Assembly (NCBI GenBank): GCA_037974665.1
Contig: CM075768.1
Coordinates: 66,615,816 to 66,679,815 of the forward strand
Source of the DNA: Ehretia macrophylla
Lineage: Eukaryota; Streptophyta; Magnoliopsida; Boraginales; Ehretiaceae
Direction of reading: 5' to 3'
DNA length: 64,000 nucleotides
The position numbers and the translations under genes were made by a program. The notes below the pieces were generated by a model, which made no database searches, was not told the DNA's origin, and worked only from the letters and a program-made list of their open reading frames with translations. Shown piece after piece: positions 47,565 to 58,989 of the stretch (its first letter is position 1; the number at the start of each line of letters is the position of its first letter).

Positions 47565-48122
47565 CCTCTTCAATTTTTTTTCCTCCGGTTAGGGTTGTCA
47601 AGATACTTTATCCACCATATTTCTATTATCGAATCCCACGGCACATTGGGCAAGACAAATTCGCTTCACGCAGAGGCTGGGCCAGCAAACCGAGGGCTTA
47701 GGGCTTGTGACCAGGTCTCCTTCGCTCCGGTGCCCATAACTTTTGATCCGTAAGGAGTTACGCGGCGCACAGCATACCGTTGGAAAGCTCTTCGAGAGCT
47801 CTACCATGGGGGCAGCTAGCTTGCTCACTGTGCCCTTTTTGGAGCCCAAAATTGAACATTTTCATCCGTTTCGGGCCACTTTTCTAATTTTGATCTATTA
47901 ATCCGTCCCGTATCGTACGTCATGAGCTGTTAAAAGGACGACGACCTTACTCGCGGGACATTAGAGGGCCTTACAATGCGTCGATATCTCATCTTGCGAG
48001 GATGCTGGGTTGTTGAAGCGGATGGGTTGTCGTTAAGCCCATAGGGCTTTCTGAATGGGCCATCTCTTTAGGCTGGGACTGTGAACCATTAACACCTACA
48101 GGAATTGTACGATCAACATGAC

Positions 48123-48241
48123 GGGTAGAATCATACCAGCACTAATGAACCGGATCCCATTAGAACTCCGAAGTTAAGCGTGCTTGGGCGAGAGTAGTAC
48201 TAGGATGGGTGATCCCCTAGGAAGTCCTCATGTTACACCCC
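48123..48241 (+). rRNA. 5S rRNA: 5S rRNA copy 67
   Basis: Differences: G5A, C6G, G7A, C26A, C39T, C91T, G97A, G108A, G113A. P2-type promoter. The terminal helix is hit on both strands (5, 6 and 113). The A box is perfect. Confidence 0.93.
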
Positions 48242-48801
48242 CTATTTTCAATTTTTTTTGCTCCGGTTAGGGTTGCCAAGATACTTTATCCACCACATTT
48301 CTAATATCGAATCGTACGGCACCTTGGGCAAGCCAACTTCGCTTCATGTGGAAGCTGGGCCCACAAACCTAGGGCATACGGCTTGTGACTAGGTCACCTT
48401 CGCTCCGGTGCCCATAACTTTTGATCCGTAAGGAGTTACGTGGCGCACAACATACCGTTTGAAAGCTCTCTGAGAGCTCTACGACTTGGGCAGCCAGCTT
48501 GCACGCTATGCCCTTTTTTGGAACCCAAAATCGAACATTTTCATCAGTTTCGGGCCACTTTTCTTTTTTAGCTCTATTTTTCCGTCTCGGATCGTACGTC
48601 GTGAGCTGTTAAAAGGATGACAACCTTACTCACGGGACATTAGAGGGCCCTACATCGCGTCGATATCTCGTCTTGCGAGGATGCTGGGTTGTTGAAGCGG
48701 ATGGGTTGTCGTTAAGCCCATTGCGCGTTCTGAATGGGCCATCTTTCTTGTCTAGGATTGTGAACCATCAACACATATAGGAATTGTGCCCTCAACATGA
48801 C

Positions 48802-48920
48802 GGGTGTGATCATACCAGCACTAATGCACCGGATCCCATTAGAACTCTAAAGTTAAGCGTGCTTAGGCGAGACAAGTACTAGGATGGGTGACCCCCTGGG
48901 AAGTCCTCATGTTGCACCCC
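48802..48920 (+). rRNA. 5S rRNA: 5S rRNA copy 68
   Basis: Differences: C6T, C39T, C47T, G48A, G64A, G72C, T73A, G108A. Confidence 0.94.
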
Positions 48921-49478
48921 CCTTTTCAATTTTTTTTCCTCCGGTTATGGTTGCCAAGAAACTTTATCCGCCACACTTCTATTATCGAATACCACGGCAC
49001 CTTGGGCAAGACAACTCCGCTTCACGTTGAGGCTGGGCTCGCAAACCGAGGGCGTAAGGCTTGTGAGCAGGTCTCCGTCGCTCCGGTGCCCATAACTTTT
49101 TTTCTGTAAGGTGTTACGCGGCGCACAGCATACCGTTGGAATGCACTTCGAGAGCTCTACGACGGGGGCTGCTAGCTTGCTTGTTGTGCCCTTTTTGGAG
49201 CCCAAAATTGAACATTTTTATCTGTTTTGGGCCACTTTTCTAGTTTAGCTTTGTGTTTCCGTTCCGAATCGTAAGTCGTGAGCTGTTAAAAGGATGACAA
49301 ACTTACTCGCGGGACATTAGAGGGCCCTACAATGTGTCGATATCACGTCTTGCGAGGATGCTGCATTGTTGAAGCAGATGGGTTGTTGTTAAGCCCACTA
49401 GGCCTTCTGAATGGGCCATCTCTCTAGGCTGGGACTGTGAACCGTTAACACATAAAGAAATTGTGCCCTCAACATGAT

Positions 49479-49596
49479 GGGTGCGATCATACCAGCACTA
49501 ATGCACCGGATCCCACCAGAGCTCTGAAGTTAAGCATGCTTAGCGAGACTAGTACTAGGATGGCCAACCCCTTGGGAAGTCCTCGTGTTGTACCCC
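49479..49596 (+). rRNA. 5S rRNA: 5S rRNA copy 69, one-base deletion
   Basis: 118 nt. One G is lost from 64-66 with G64A. Also T38C, A43G, C47T, G58A, G72C, G87C, T88C, G89A, C95T, C114T. Both the A and C boxes are damaged, so probably non-functional. Confidence 0.91.
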
Positions 49597-49842
49597 CCTT
49601 TTCAATTTTTTTTCCTCCGGTTAGGGTTGCCAAGATACTTTTTCCACCACATTTCTATTATCGAATCCCACGGCACCTTGGGCAAGACAACTTCACTTCA
49701 CGTGGAGGCTGGGCCCGTAAACCGAGGGCGTAGGGCATATGACCAGCTCTTCATCGCTCCGTTGCCCATAACTTTTGATCTGCAAGGAGTTACGCGCCGC
49801 ACAGCATACCGTTGAAAATATCTCTGAGAGCTCTACAACGGG

Positions 49843-49866
49843 GGCAGCAAGCTTGCTTGCTGTGCC
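49843..49866. other. spacer stem-loop, GCAAGC/GCTTGC version
   Basis: GGCA-GCAAGC-TT-GCTTGC-TG-TGCC. Third version of the stem-loop at 7768 and 15224. Many units of the 52-64 kb block carry close forms of this version. Confidence 0.6.
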
Positions 49867-50153
49867 CTTTTTGGAGCCCAAAATCGAATGTTTTCATAAG
49901 TTTCAGGCCACTTTACAAATTTAGCTTTTTTTTTCGTCCCGGATCGTATATCGTGAGCTGTTAAAAGGACAACAACCTTACTCACAGGACATTAACGGAC
50001 CCTACAACACGTCGATATCTCATCTTTCGTGGATGCTGGGTTATTGAAGCGGATGGGTTGTCGTTAAGCCTATTGGGCCTTCGGAATGGGCCATCTCTTT
50101 AGGCTGGGACTGTGAACCGTTAACACATAAAGGAATTGTATGATCAACATGAC

Positions 50154-50272
50154 GGGTGCGATCATACCAGTACTAATGCACCGGATCCCATCAGAACTCT
50201 GAAGTTAAGCGTGCTTGGGCGAGAGTAGTACTAGGATGGGTGACCCCCTGGGAAGTCCTCGTGTTGCACCCC
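50154..50272 (+). rRNA. 5S rRNA: 5S rRNA copy 70, near consensus
   Basis: Only two differences: C18T and C47T. All internal boxes are perfect. The P2-type promoter has ATGATCAAC. A good candidate for a functional gene. Confidence 0.97.
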
Positions 50273-50830
50273 CCTTTTCAATTTTTTTTGCCCCGGTTAG
50301 GGTTGCCAAGATACTTTATCCACCACATTTCTATTATCGAATCGTACGACACCTTGGGCAAGACAACTTCGCTTCACGTGGAGGCTGGGCCCGAAACCGA
50401 GGGCATAGGGCTTATGACCTGGTCACCTTGGCTCCGGTGCCCATAACTTTTGATCCGTAATGAGTTACGCGGCGCACAGCATACCGTTGGAAAGCTCTCT
50501 GAGAGCTCTACGACGAGAGAAGCCAGCTTGCTCATTATGCCCTTTTTTGGATCCCAAAATCAAACGTTTTCATCAGTTTCGGGCCACATTTCTTTTTTAG
50601 CTCAGTTTTTCCGTCCCGGATCGCACATTGTGAGTTGTTAAAAGGAGGACAACTTTACTCACAGGACATTATAGGGCCCTACAACGCGTCGATATGTCAT
50701 ATTGCGAGGATGTTGGGTTGTTGAAGTGAATGGGTTGTCGTTAAGCCCATTGCGCGTTCTGAATGGGCCATCTCTCTTGGCTGGGACTGTGAACTGTTAA
50801 CACATAAAGGAATTGTGCCCTCAACATGAC

Positions 50831-50949
50831 GGGTGCGATCATACCAGCACTAATGCACCGGATCCCATCAGAACTCTAAAGTTAAAAGTGCTTGGGCGAG
50901 ACTAGTACAAGGATGGGTGACCCCCTGGGAAGTCCTCGCGTTGCACCCC
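50831..50949 (+). rRNA. 5S rRNA: 5S rRNA copy 71
   Basis: Differences: C47T, G48A, G56A, C57A, G72C, T79A, T109C. Same unit type as copies 60, 64 and 68. Confidence 0.95.
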
Positions 50950-51507
50950 CCTTTTCAATTTTTTTTCCTTCGGTTATGGTTCCCAAGATACTTTATCCAC
51001 CACATTTCTATTATCGAATCCCACGGCACCATGGGCAACACAACTTCGCTTCACGTTGAGGGTGGGCCCGCAAACCGAGGGCGTAAGGCTTGTGACCGGG
51101 TCTCCGTCGCTCCGGTGCCCATAACTTTTTATCTGTAAGGAGTTACGCGACGCACAACATACCGTTGGAAAACACTTCGAGATCTCTACGACGGGGGCAG
51201 CTAGCTTGCTCGCTGTGCCCTTTTTGGAGCTCAAATTCAAACGTTTTTATCTGTTTCAGGCCACTTTTCTAATTTAGCTCTCTTTTTCCTTTCTGGATCG
51301 TAAGTCGTGAGCTGTTAAAAGGATGACAAACTTACTCGCTGGACATTAGAGGGCCCTACAATGCGTCGATATCACGTCTTGCGAGGATGCTGCAGTGTTA
51401 AAGCGGATGGGTTGTTGTTAAGCCCATTGGGTCTTCTGAATAGACCATCTCTCTGGGATGGGACTGTGAATCGTTAACACATAAAGGAATTGTGCCCTCA
51501 ACATGAT

Positions 51508-51626
51508 AGGTGTGATCATACCAGCACTAATGTGCCGGATCCCATTAGAACTCCGAAGTTAAGCGTGCTTGGTCAAGTTTAGTACTAGGGTGAGTGACCC
51601 CCTTGGAAGTCCTCGTGTTGTACCCC
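51508..51626 (+). rRNA. 5S rRNA: 5S rRNA copy 72, heavily diverged
   Basis: Differences: G1A, C6T, C26T, A27G, C39T, G66T, G68A, A71T, G72T, A83G, G86A, G97T, C114T. Last copy with the ACATAAAGG promoter. Confidence 0.91.
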
Positions 51627-52184
51627 CATTTTCAATTTTTTTTCCTCCGGTTAGGGTTGCCAAGATACTTTATCTACCACATTTCTATTATCGAATCCCA
51701 CGGTACCTTGGGCAAGACAACTTCGCTTCACGTGGAGGCTAGGCCCGCAAATCGAGGGCGTATGGCTTGTGACCAGGTCTCCGTCGCTCCGGTGCCTATA
51801 ACTTTTGATCCGTAAGGAGTTACGCGGAGCACAGCATACCGTTGGAAAGCTCTCCGAGAGCTCTACGACGGGGTAGCTAGTTTGCTCGCTGTGTCATTTT
51901 TTGTAGCCCAAAATTGAACGTTTTAATCAGTTTCGGGATACTTTACTATTTTAGCTATGTTTTTCCATCCCGGATCGTAAGTCGTGAGATGTTAAAAGGA
52001 CGACAACCTTACTCGCGTGACATTAGAGGGCCCTACAATGCGTCGATATCACGTATTGCGACGATGTTGCGTTGTTGAAGCGGATGGGTTGTTGTTAAGC
52101 CCATTGGGCCTTCTGAATGGGCTATCTCTCTAGGGTGGGACTGTGAACCGTTAACAAAAAAAGGAATTCTACCCCCACCATGAC

Positions 52185-52303
52185 GGGTGCGATCATACAA
52201 GCATTAATGCTCTGGATCCCATAAGAACTCCGAAGTTAAGCGTGCTTGGGCGAGAGTAGTACTACGATGGGTGACCACGTGGGAAGTCCTCGTGTTGCAC
52301 CCC
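52185..52303 (+). rRNA. 5S rRNA: 5S rRNA copy 73
   Basis: Differences: C15A, C20T, A27T, C29T, C39A, G81C, C93A, C95G. Shares C15A, C95G and spacer markers (TGATTCGGGTTGCCGAG, TGTGACAAGGTC) with copy 83. Confidence 0.94.
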
Positions 52304-52860
52304 CTATTTCAATTTTTTTCCTCTGATTCGGGTTGCCGAGATACTTTATCCACCACATTTCTATTATCGAATTCCACGGCACCTTGGGCAAGACAACTTC
52401 GCTTCACGTGGAGGCTGGGCCTGCAAACCGAGGGCGTAGGGCTTGTGACAAGGTCTCCGTCGCCACGGTGCCCATAACTTATGATCTGTAAGGAGTTACG
52501 CGGCGCATAGCATACCATTGGAAAGCTCTCCGAGAGCTCTACGACGGGGGTAGCAAGCTCGCTTGCTGTACCCTTTTTGGAGCTCAAAATCGAACGTTTT
52601 CATAAGTTTCGGGCCACTTTTCTAATTAAGCTATGTTTTTCCGTCTCGGATCGTACGTCGTGAGTTGTTAAAAGAACGACAACCTTACTCGCGGGACATT
52701 AGAGGGCCCTACAATGCATCGATATCACGTCTTGCGAGGATGCTGCGTTGTTGAAACGGATGGGTTGTTGTTAAGCCCATTGGGCCTTCTGAATGGGCCA
52801 TCTCTCTAGGCTGGGACTGTGAACCGTTAACACAAAAAGGAATTTTACCCCCACCATGAC

Positions 52861-52979
52861 GGGTGCGATCATACCAGCACTAATGCACCGGATCCCATTA
52901 CAACTCCGGTGTTAAGCGTGCTTGGGATAGAGTAGTGCTAGGATGGATGACCCCCTGGGAAGTCCTCGTGTTGCACCCC
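52861..52979 (+). rRNA. 5S rRNA: 5S rRNA copy 74
   Basis: Differences: C39T, G41C, A49G, A50T, C67A, G68T, A77G, G87A. The spacer has a short deletion at the AGCTCT palindrome (near 53200), also present after copy 84. Confidence 0.94.
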
Positions 52980-53495
52980 CCTTTTCAATTTTTTTTCCTC
53001 CGATTTGGGTTGCCGAGATACTTTATCCAGCACATTTCTATTATCGAATCCCACGGCACCTTGGGCAAAACAACTTCGCTTCACATGGAGGCTGGGCCTG
53101 CAAACCGAGGGCGTAGGGCTTGTTACCAGGACTCCGTCGCTCCGGTGCCCAAAACTTTTGATCCGTAAGGAGTAACGCGGCGCACAGCATACCGTTGTAA
53201 AGCTCTACGACGGGGGCAGCAAGCTTGCTTGCTATGCCCTTTTTGGAGCCCAAAATCTAACGTTTTCATCAATTTCAGACAACTTTTCTTATTAAGCTCT
53301 TTTTTTTCGTCCCGGATCGTACGTCGTGAGTGGTTAAAAGGAAGACAACCTTACTCGCTGGACATTAGAGGGCCCTACAATGCGTCGATATCACGTCTTG
53401 CGAGGATGCTGCGTTGTTGAAGCAGATGGATTGTTGTTAAGCCCATTGGGCCTTCTAAATGGGCCATATCTCTAGGCTGGGACGGTGAACCGTTA

Positions 53496-53526
53496 ACACA
53501 AAAAGGAATTCTACCCCCGACATGAC
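53496..53526 (+). promoter_or_regulatory. upstream 5S promoter, P3 variant (example, copy 75)
   Basis: ACAAAAAGGAATTCTACCCCC. The TATA-like ATAAA at -27 to -23 is AAAAA, the GC at -14/-13 is replaced, and a GAATTC (EcoRI) site is created at 53506-53511. In plants the -28 region and GC at -12 are known to aid 5S transcription, so this form may be weaker. That is inference. Confidence 0.8.
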
Positions 53527-53645
53527 GGGTGCGATCATACTAGCACTAATGCACCGGATCCCATCAGAACTCCGAAGTTAAGCGTGCTTGGGCGAGAGTT
53601 GTACTATGATGGGTGACCCCTTGGGAAGTCCTCGTGTTGCACCCC
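53527..53645 (+). rRNA. 5S rRNA: 5S rRNA copy 75
   Basis: Differences: C15T, A74T, G81T, C95T. The following spacer lacks 9 bp in the T-rich stretch near 53960. Confidence 0.96.
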
Positions 53646-54194
53646 CCTTTTCAAATTTTTTTCCTCTGGTTTGGGTTTCCAAGATACTTTATCAACCACA
53701 TTTCTATTATCGAATCCCACGGCACCTTGGGCAAGACAACTTCGCTTCACGTGGAAGCTGGGCCCGCAAACCGAGGGCGTAGGGCTAGTGACCAGGAGTC
53801 CGTCGCTCTGGTGCCCATAACTTTTGATCCGTAAGGAGTTATGCGGCGCACAATATACCGTTGGAAAGCACTTCGAGAACTCTACGACGGGGGCATCAAG
53901 CTTTCTTGCTGTGCCCTTTTTGGAGCCCAAAATCGAACGTTTTCATCAGTTTCGGGCCACTAAGCTCTGTTTTTCTGTCCCGGATCGTACGTCGTGAGCT
54001 TTTAAAAGGACGACAACCTTACTCGCTGGACATTAGAGGGCCCTACAATGCGTCGATATGACGTCTTACGAGGATGCTGCGTTGTTGAAGCGGATGGGTT
54101 GTTGTTAAGGCCATTGGGCCTTCTGAATGGGCCATCACTCTAGGCTGGGACTGTGAACCGTTAACACAAAAAAGAATTCTACCCCTACCATGAC

Positions 54195-54313
54195 GGGTGC
54201 GATCATACCAGTACTAATGCGCCGGTTCCCATCAGAACTCCGAAGTTAAGCGTGCTTGGGTAAGATTAGTACTATGATGGGTGACACCTTGGGAAGTCCT
54301 CGTGTTGCACCCC
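54195..54313 (+). rRNA. 5S rRNA: 5S rRNA copy 76
   Basis: Differences: C18T, A27G, A32T, C67T, G68A, G72T, G81T, C92A, C95T. Shares A32T, C67T, G68A, G72T and C95T with copy 79, three units on. Confidence 0.94.
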
Positions 54314-54870
54314 CCTTTTCATTTTTTTTCCTCCGGTTTGGGTTGCCAAGATACTTTATCCACCACATTTCTATTATCGAATCCCACAGCACCTTGGGCA
54401 AGACAACTTCGCTTCACGTGGAAGCTGGGCCCGCAAACCTAGGGCGTAGGGCTTGTGACCAGTAGTCCGTCGCTCTGGTGCCCATAACTTTTGATCCGTA
54501 AGGAGTTTTGCGGTGCACAATATACCATTGGAAAGCACTTCGAGAGCTCTACGACAGGGGCAGCAAGCTTTCTTACTGTGCCCTTTTTGGACCCCAAAAT
54601 CGAACATTTTCATCAGTTTTGGGCCACTTTTTTTATTAAGCTCTATTTTTTCGTCCTGGATCGTACGTCGTGAGCTGTTAAAAGGATGACTACCTTACTC
54701 GCTCGACATTAGAGGGCCCTACAATGCGTCGATATCACGTCTTGCGAGGATGCTGCATTGTTGAAGAGGATGGGTTGTTCTTAAGCCCATTGGGCCATCT
54801 GAATGGGCCATCTCTCTAGGCTGGGACTGTGAACTGTTAACACAAAAAAGAATTCTACCCCCACCATGAC

Positions 54871-54989
54871 GGGTGTGATCATACTAGCACTAATGCACCG
54901 GATCCCATCAGAACTCTGAAGTTAAGCATGCTTCGGCGAGAGTAGTACTAGGATGGCCGACTCCTTGTGAAGTCCTCGTGTTGCACCCC
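54871..54989 (+). rRNA. 5S rRNA: 5S rRNA copy 77
   Basis: Differences: C6T, C15T, C47T, G58A, G64C, G87C, T88C, C92T, C95T, G98T. The C box is damaged. The unit is short (617 bp) because of a spacer deletion near 55090. Confidence 0.93.
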
Positions 54990-55069
54990 CCTTTTCAATT
55001 TTTTTTCCGCAGGTTATGGTTGCCAAGATACTTTATCCACCACATTTCTATTATCGAATCTCATGGCAC

Positions 55070-55105
55070 CTTCGGCAAGACAACTTCGCTCCGGTGCCCA
55101 TAACT
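55070..55105 (+). other. spacer deletion scar, about 60-67 bp
   Basis: CAAGACAACTTCGCT joins directly to CCGGTGCCCATAAC. The intervening TCACGTGGAGGCTGGGC...GTC segment is missing. The two ends share TCGCT, so a short-homology deletion is likely. Confidence 0.85.
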
Positions 55106-55487
55106 TTTGATACATAAGGAGTTACGCGGTGCACAGCATACCGTTGGAAAGCTCATCGAGAGCTCTACGATAGGGGCAGCTAGCTTGCTCGCTGTGCCCT
55201 TTTTGGAGCCCAAAATCGAACATTTTAATCAGTTTTAGGCCACTTTTCTGGTTTTTGCTCTGTTTTTCCGTCCCGGATCGTACGTCACGAGCTGTTAAAA
55301 GGACGACAACCTTACTCGCTGGACATTAGAGGGCCCTACAATGCGTCGATATCACGTCTTGTGTGGATGCTACGTTGTTGAAGCGGATGGGTTGTGGTTA
55401 AGCCCATTGGGCCTTCTGAATGGGCCATCTCTCTAGGTTGGAACTGTGAACCATTAACACAAAAAGGAATTCTACCCCCAACATAAC

Positions 55488-55606
55488 GGGTGCGATCATA
55501 CCAGCACTAATGCACCGGATCAAATCAGAACTTCGATGTTAAGCGTGCTTGGGCGAGAGTAGTACTAGGATGGGTGACCTCCTGGGAAGTCCTCGTGTTG
55601 CACCCC
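55488..55606 (+). rRNA. 5S rRNA: 5S rRNA copy 78
   Basis: Differences: C35A, C36A, C46T, A50T, C93T. C93T gives GGGTGACCTCC, the form common in other plants. C35A, C36A and C46T are shared with copy 87. Confidence 0.95.
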
Positions 55607-56163
55607 CTTTTCAATTTTTTTTCCTCCGGTTAGGGTTGCCAAGATACTTTATCCACCATATTTTTATTATCGAATCCCACGGCACCTTGGGCAAGACAAC
55701 TTCGCTTCACGTGGAGGCTGGGCCCGCAAACCGAGGGCGTAGGGCTTGTGACCAGGCCTCCGTCACTCCGGTGCCCATAACTTTTGATCCGTAAGGAGTT
55801 ACGGGACGCACAACATACCATTGGAAAGCGCTCCGAGAGCTCTATGACGGGGGTAGCAAGCTTTCTTGCTCTGCCCTTTTTGGAGCCCAAAATCGAACGT
55901 TTTCATTAGTTTCGGGCCACTTTTCTTATTAGGCTCTGGTTTTCTATCCCAGATCGTACATCGTGTGCTTTTAAAAGGACGACAACCTTACTCGCTGGAC
56001 ATTAGAGGGCCCTACAATGCGTCGATATGACGTCTTGCGAGGATACTGCGTGGTGGAAGCGGATGGGTTGTTGTTAAGGCCATTGGGCCTTTTGAATGGG
56101 CCATCACTCTAGGCTGGGACTGTGAACCGTTAACACAAAAAGGAATTCTACCCCTACCATGGC

Positions 56164-56282
56164 GGGTGCGATCATACCAGCACTAATGCACCGGTTCCCA
56201 TCATAACTCCGAAGTTAAGCGTGCTTGGGTAAGATTAGTACTAGGATGGGTGACCCCTTGGGAAGTCTTCGTGTTGCACCCC
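56164..56282 (+). rRNA. 5S rRNA: 5S rRNA copy 79
   Basis: Differences: A32T, G41T, C67T, G68A, G72T, C95T, C105T. Sister of copy 76; the upstream spacers also share GATATGACGTC, TTAAGGCCATTGGG and CATCACTCTAGG. Confidence 0.94.
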
Positions 56283-56839
56283 CCTTTTCAATTTTTTTTC
56301 TTCGGTTAGGGTTGCCAAGATACTTTATCCACCACAATTCTATTATCGAATCCCACGGCACCTTGGGCAAGACAACTTCGCTTCACTTGGAGGCTGGGCC
56401 CCCAAACCGAGGGCGGAGGGCTTGTGACAAGGTCTCCGTCGCTCCGGTGCCCATAACTTTTGATCCGTAAGGAGTTACGAGGCGCACAGCATACCGTTGG
56501 AAAGCTCTCTGAGAGCTCTACGACGGCGGCGCCAAGCTTTCTAGCTTTGCCCTTTTTGGAGCCCAAAATCAAATGTTTACGTTAGTTTCGGGCCACTTTT
56601 CTTATTAAGCTCTGTTTTTTGGTCCCGGATCGTACGTCCTGAGCTGTTAAAAGGACGACAACCCTTCTCGCAGGAGATTAGAGGGCCCTACAATGCGTCG
56701 ATATCACGTCTTGCGAGGATGCTGCATTGTTGAAGCGGATGGGTTGTTGTTAAGCCTATTGGTCCTTCTGAATGGGCCATCTCTCTAGGCTAGGACAGTG
56801 AAACGTTAACACAAAAAGGAATTCCACCCCCGACATGAC

Positions 56840-56958
56840 GGGTGCGATCATACCAGCACAAATGAACCGAATCCCATCAGAACTCCGAAGTTAAGCGTGC
56901 TAGGGCGAGAGTCGTACTAGGATTGGTGACCCCTTGGGAAGTCCTCGCGTTGCACCCC
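56840..56958 (+). rRNA. 5S rRNA: 5S rRNA copy 80
   Basis: Differences: T21A, C26A, G31A, T63A, A74C, G85T, C95T, T109C. Confidence 0.94.
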
Positions 56959-57516
56959 TCTTTTCAACTTTTTTTCCTCCGATTTGGGTTGCCAAGATAC
57001 TTTATCCACCACAATTCTATTATCGAATCCCACGGCACCTTGGGCAAGACAACTTTGCTTCACTTGGAGGCTGGGCCCGCAAACCGAGGGCGTAAGGCTT
57101 GTGACCAAGTCTCCATCACTCCGGTGCCCATAACTTTTGATCCGTAAGGAGTTACGCGGTGCACAGCATACCGTTGGAAAGCTCTTCGAAAGCTCTACCA
57201 CGGTGGGAGCTAGCTTGCTCGCTGTGCCCTTTTTGGAGGCCAAAATCGAACATTTTCATCAGTTTTAGGCCACTTTTCTTATTACGATCTGTTTTTCCGT
57301 CCCGGATCGTACGTCATGAGCTGTTAAAAGGACGATAACCTTAGTCGAGGGACATTAGAGGGCACTACAATGCATCGATATCACGTCTTGCAAGGATGCT
57401 ACGTTGTTGAAGCGGATGGGTTGTTGTTAAGCCCATTGGGCCTTCTGAATGGGCCATCTCTCTAGGCTGGGATTGTGAACCGTTAACACAAAAAGGAATT
57501 CTATCCCCACCATGAC

Positions 57517-57635
57517 GGGTGTGATCATACCAGCACTAATGCACTGAATCCCATCAGAACTCTGAAGTTAAGCTTGCTTGGGCGAGAGTAGTACAAGGAT
57601 GGGTGACCCCCTGGGAAGTACTCGTGTTGCACCCA
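57517..57635 (+). rRNA. 5S rRNA: 5S rRNA copy 81
   Basis: Differences: C6T, C29T, G31A, C47T, G58T, T79A, C104A, C119A. Confidence 0.94.
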
Positions 57636-58193
57636 CCTTTTCAATTTTTTTTGCTCCGATTTAGGTTGCCAAGATACTTTATCCACCACATTTCTATTAT
57701 CGAATCCCACGGCACCTTGGGCAAGACAACTTCGCTTCACGTGGAGGCTGGGCCCGCAAACCGAGGGCGTAGGGCTTGTGACCAGGTCTCCATCGCTCCG
57801 GTGCCCATAACTTTTGATCCGTAAGGAGTTACGCGGCGCACAACATACCGTTGGAAAGCTCTCCGAGAGCTCAACTACGAGCGTAGCAAGCTTGCTTGCT
57901 GTGCAGATTTTGGAGCCCAAAATCGAATGTTTTCATCAGTTTCGGGCCAATTTTCTTGTTAAGCTCTGTTTTTCCGTCCTGGATCGTACGTCGTGAGCTG
58001 TTAAAAGGACGACAACTTTGCTCGCGGGACATTAGGGGGCCCTACAATGCGTCGATATCACGTCATGCGAGGATGCTGCATTGTTGAAACGGGTGGGTTG
58101 TTGTTAAGCCCATTGGGCCTTCTGAATGGGCCATCTCTCTAGGCTAGGACTGTGAAACGTTAACACAAAAAGGAATTCTACCCCAGACATGAC

Positions 58194-58312
58194 GGGTGCG
58201 ATCAAACCAGCACTAATGCCCCGGATCCCATCAGAACTCCGAAGTTAAGCGTGCTTGGGCGAGAGTAGTACTAGGATGGGTGACCCCTTGGGAAGTCCTC
58301 GTGTTGCACCCC
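58194..58312 (+). rRNA. 5S rRNA: 5S rRNA copy 82, near consensus
   Basis: Differences: T12A, A27C, C95T. All internal boxes are at consensus. Confidence 0.97.
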
Positions 58313-58870
58313 TCTTTTCAATTTTTTTTCCTCCGGTTAAGGTTGCCAAGAAACTTTATCAATCACATTTCTATTATCGAATCCCACGGTGCCTAGGGCA
58401 AGACAACTTCGCTTCCCGTGGAGGTTGGGCCCGCAAACCGAGGGCGTAGGGCTTGTGACCAGGTCTCCGTCGCTCCGGTGCACATAACTTTTAATCCGTA
58501 AGGAGTTACGCAGTGCACAGCATACCGTTGGAAAGCTCTCCGAGAGCACTACGACGGGGGTAGCAAGCTTGCTTGCTGTGCCCTTTTTGGAGCCCAAAAT
58601 CGAACGTTTTCATCAGTTTCGGGCCACTTTTTTTATTAAGCTCTGTTTTTCCGTCCCGGATCGTACGTCGTGAGCTGTTAAAAGGACGACAACCTTACTC
58701 ACTGGCAATTAGAGGGCCCTACAATGCGTCGATATCACATCTTGCTAGGATGCTGCGTTGTTGAAGCGGATGGGTTGTTGTTAAGCCCATTGGGCCTTCT
58801 GAATGGGCCATCTCTCTAGGGTGGGACTGTGAACCGTTAACAAAAAAAGTAATTCTAACCCCACCATGAC

Positions 58871-58989
58871 GGGTGCGATCATACAAACACTAATGCACAG
58901 GATCCCATCAGAACTCCGAAGTTAAGCGTGCTTGGGCGAGAGTAGTACTAGGATGGGTGACCCCGTGGGAAGTCCTCGTGTTGCACCCC
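58871..58989 (+). rRNA. 5S rRNA: 5S rRNA copy 83
   Basis: Differences: C15A, G17A, C29A, C95G. Sister of copy 73, but with fewer private changes. Confidence 0.96.

Larger units (their letters stand above)
46092..48801 (+). repeat. four-unit higher-order repeat, copy 2 (units 64-67)
   Basis: 2710 bp with the same order of unit types as 43397-46091. Genes 62 and 66 share A16G and the GAACTGTTAAC upstream marker. Spacers after 61 and 65 share CCAGCTCTCCAT and GCAGCAAGC. Confidence 0.85.
48802..50830 (+). repeat. higher-order repeat, copy 3, collapsed to three units (68-70)
   Basis: 2029 bp. It contains the first, second and fourth unit types of the preceding 2.7-kb repeats; the third (GAACTGTTAAC, ATACCGGCA) is absent. 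A new copy appears to begin at 50831 with the first unit type. Confidence 0.8.
52185..56163 (+). repeat. long duplicated block, first copy (units 73-78)
   Basis: Recurs at 58871-62239. Matching pairs: 73/83, 74/84, 75+76/85, 77/86 (weaker), 78/87. Private shared changes include A49G+A50T+A77G+G87A (74/84), GGAGTTTTGCGGTGCAC (76/85) and C35A+C36A (78/87). The second copy has one unit fewer. Confidence 0.88.
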
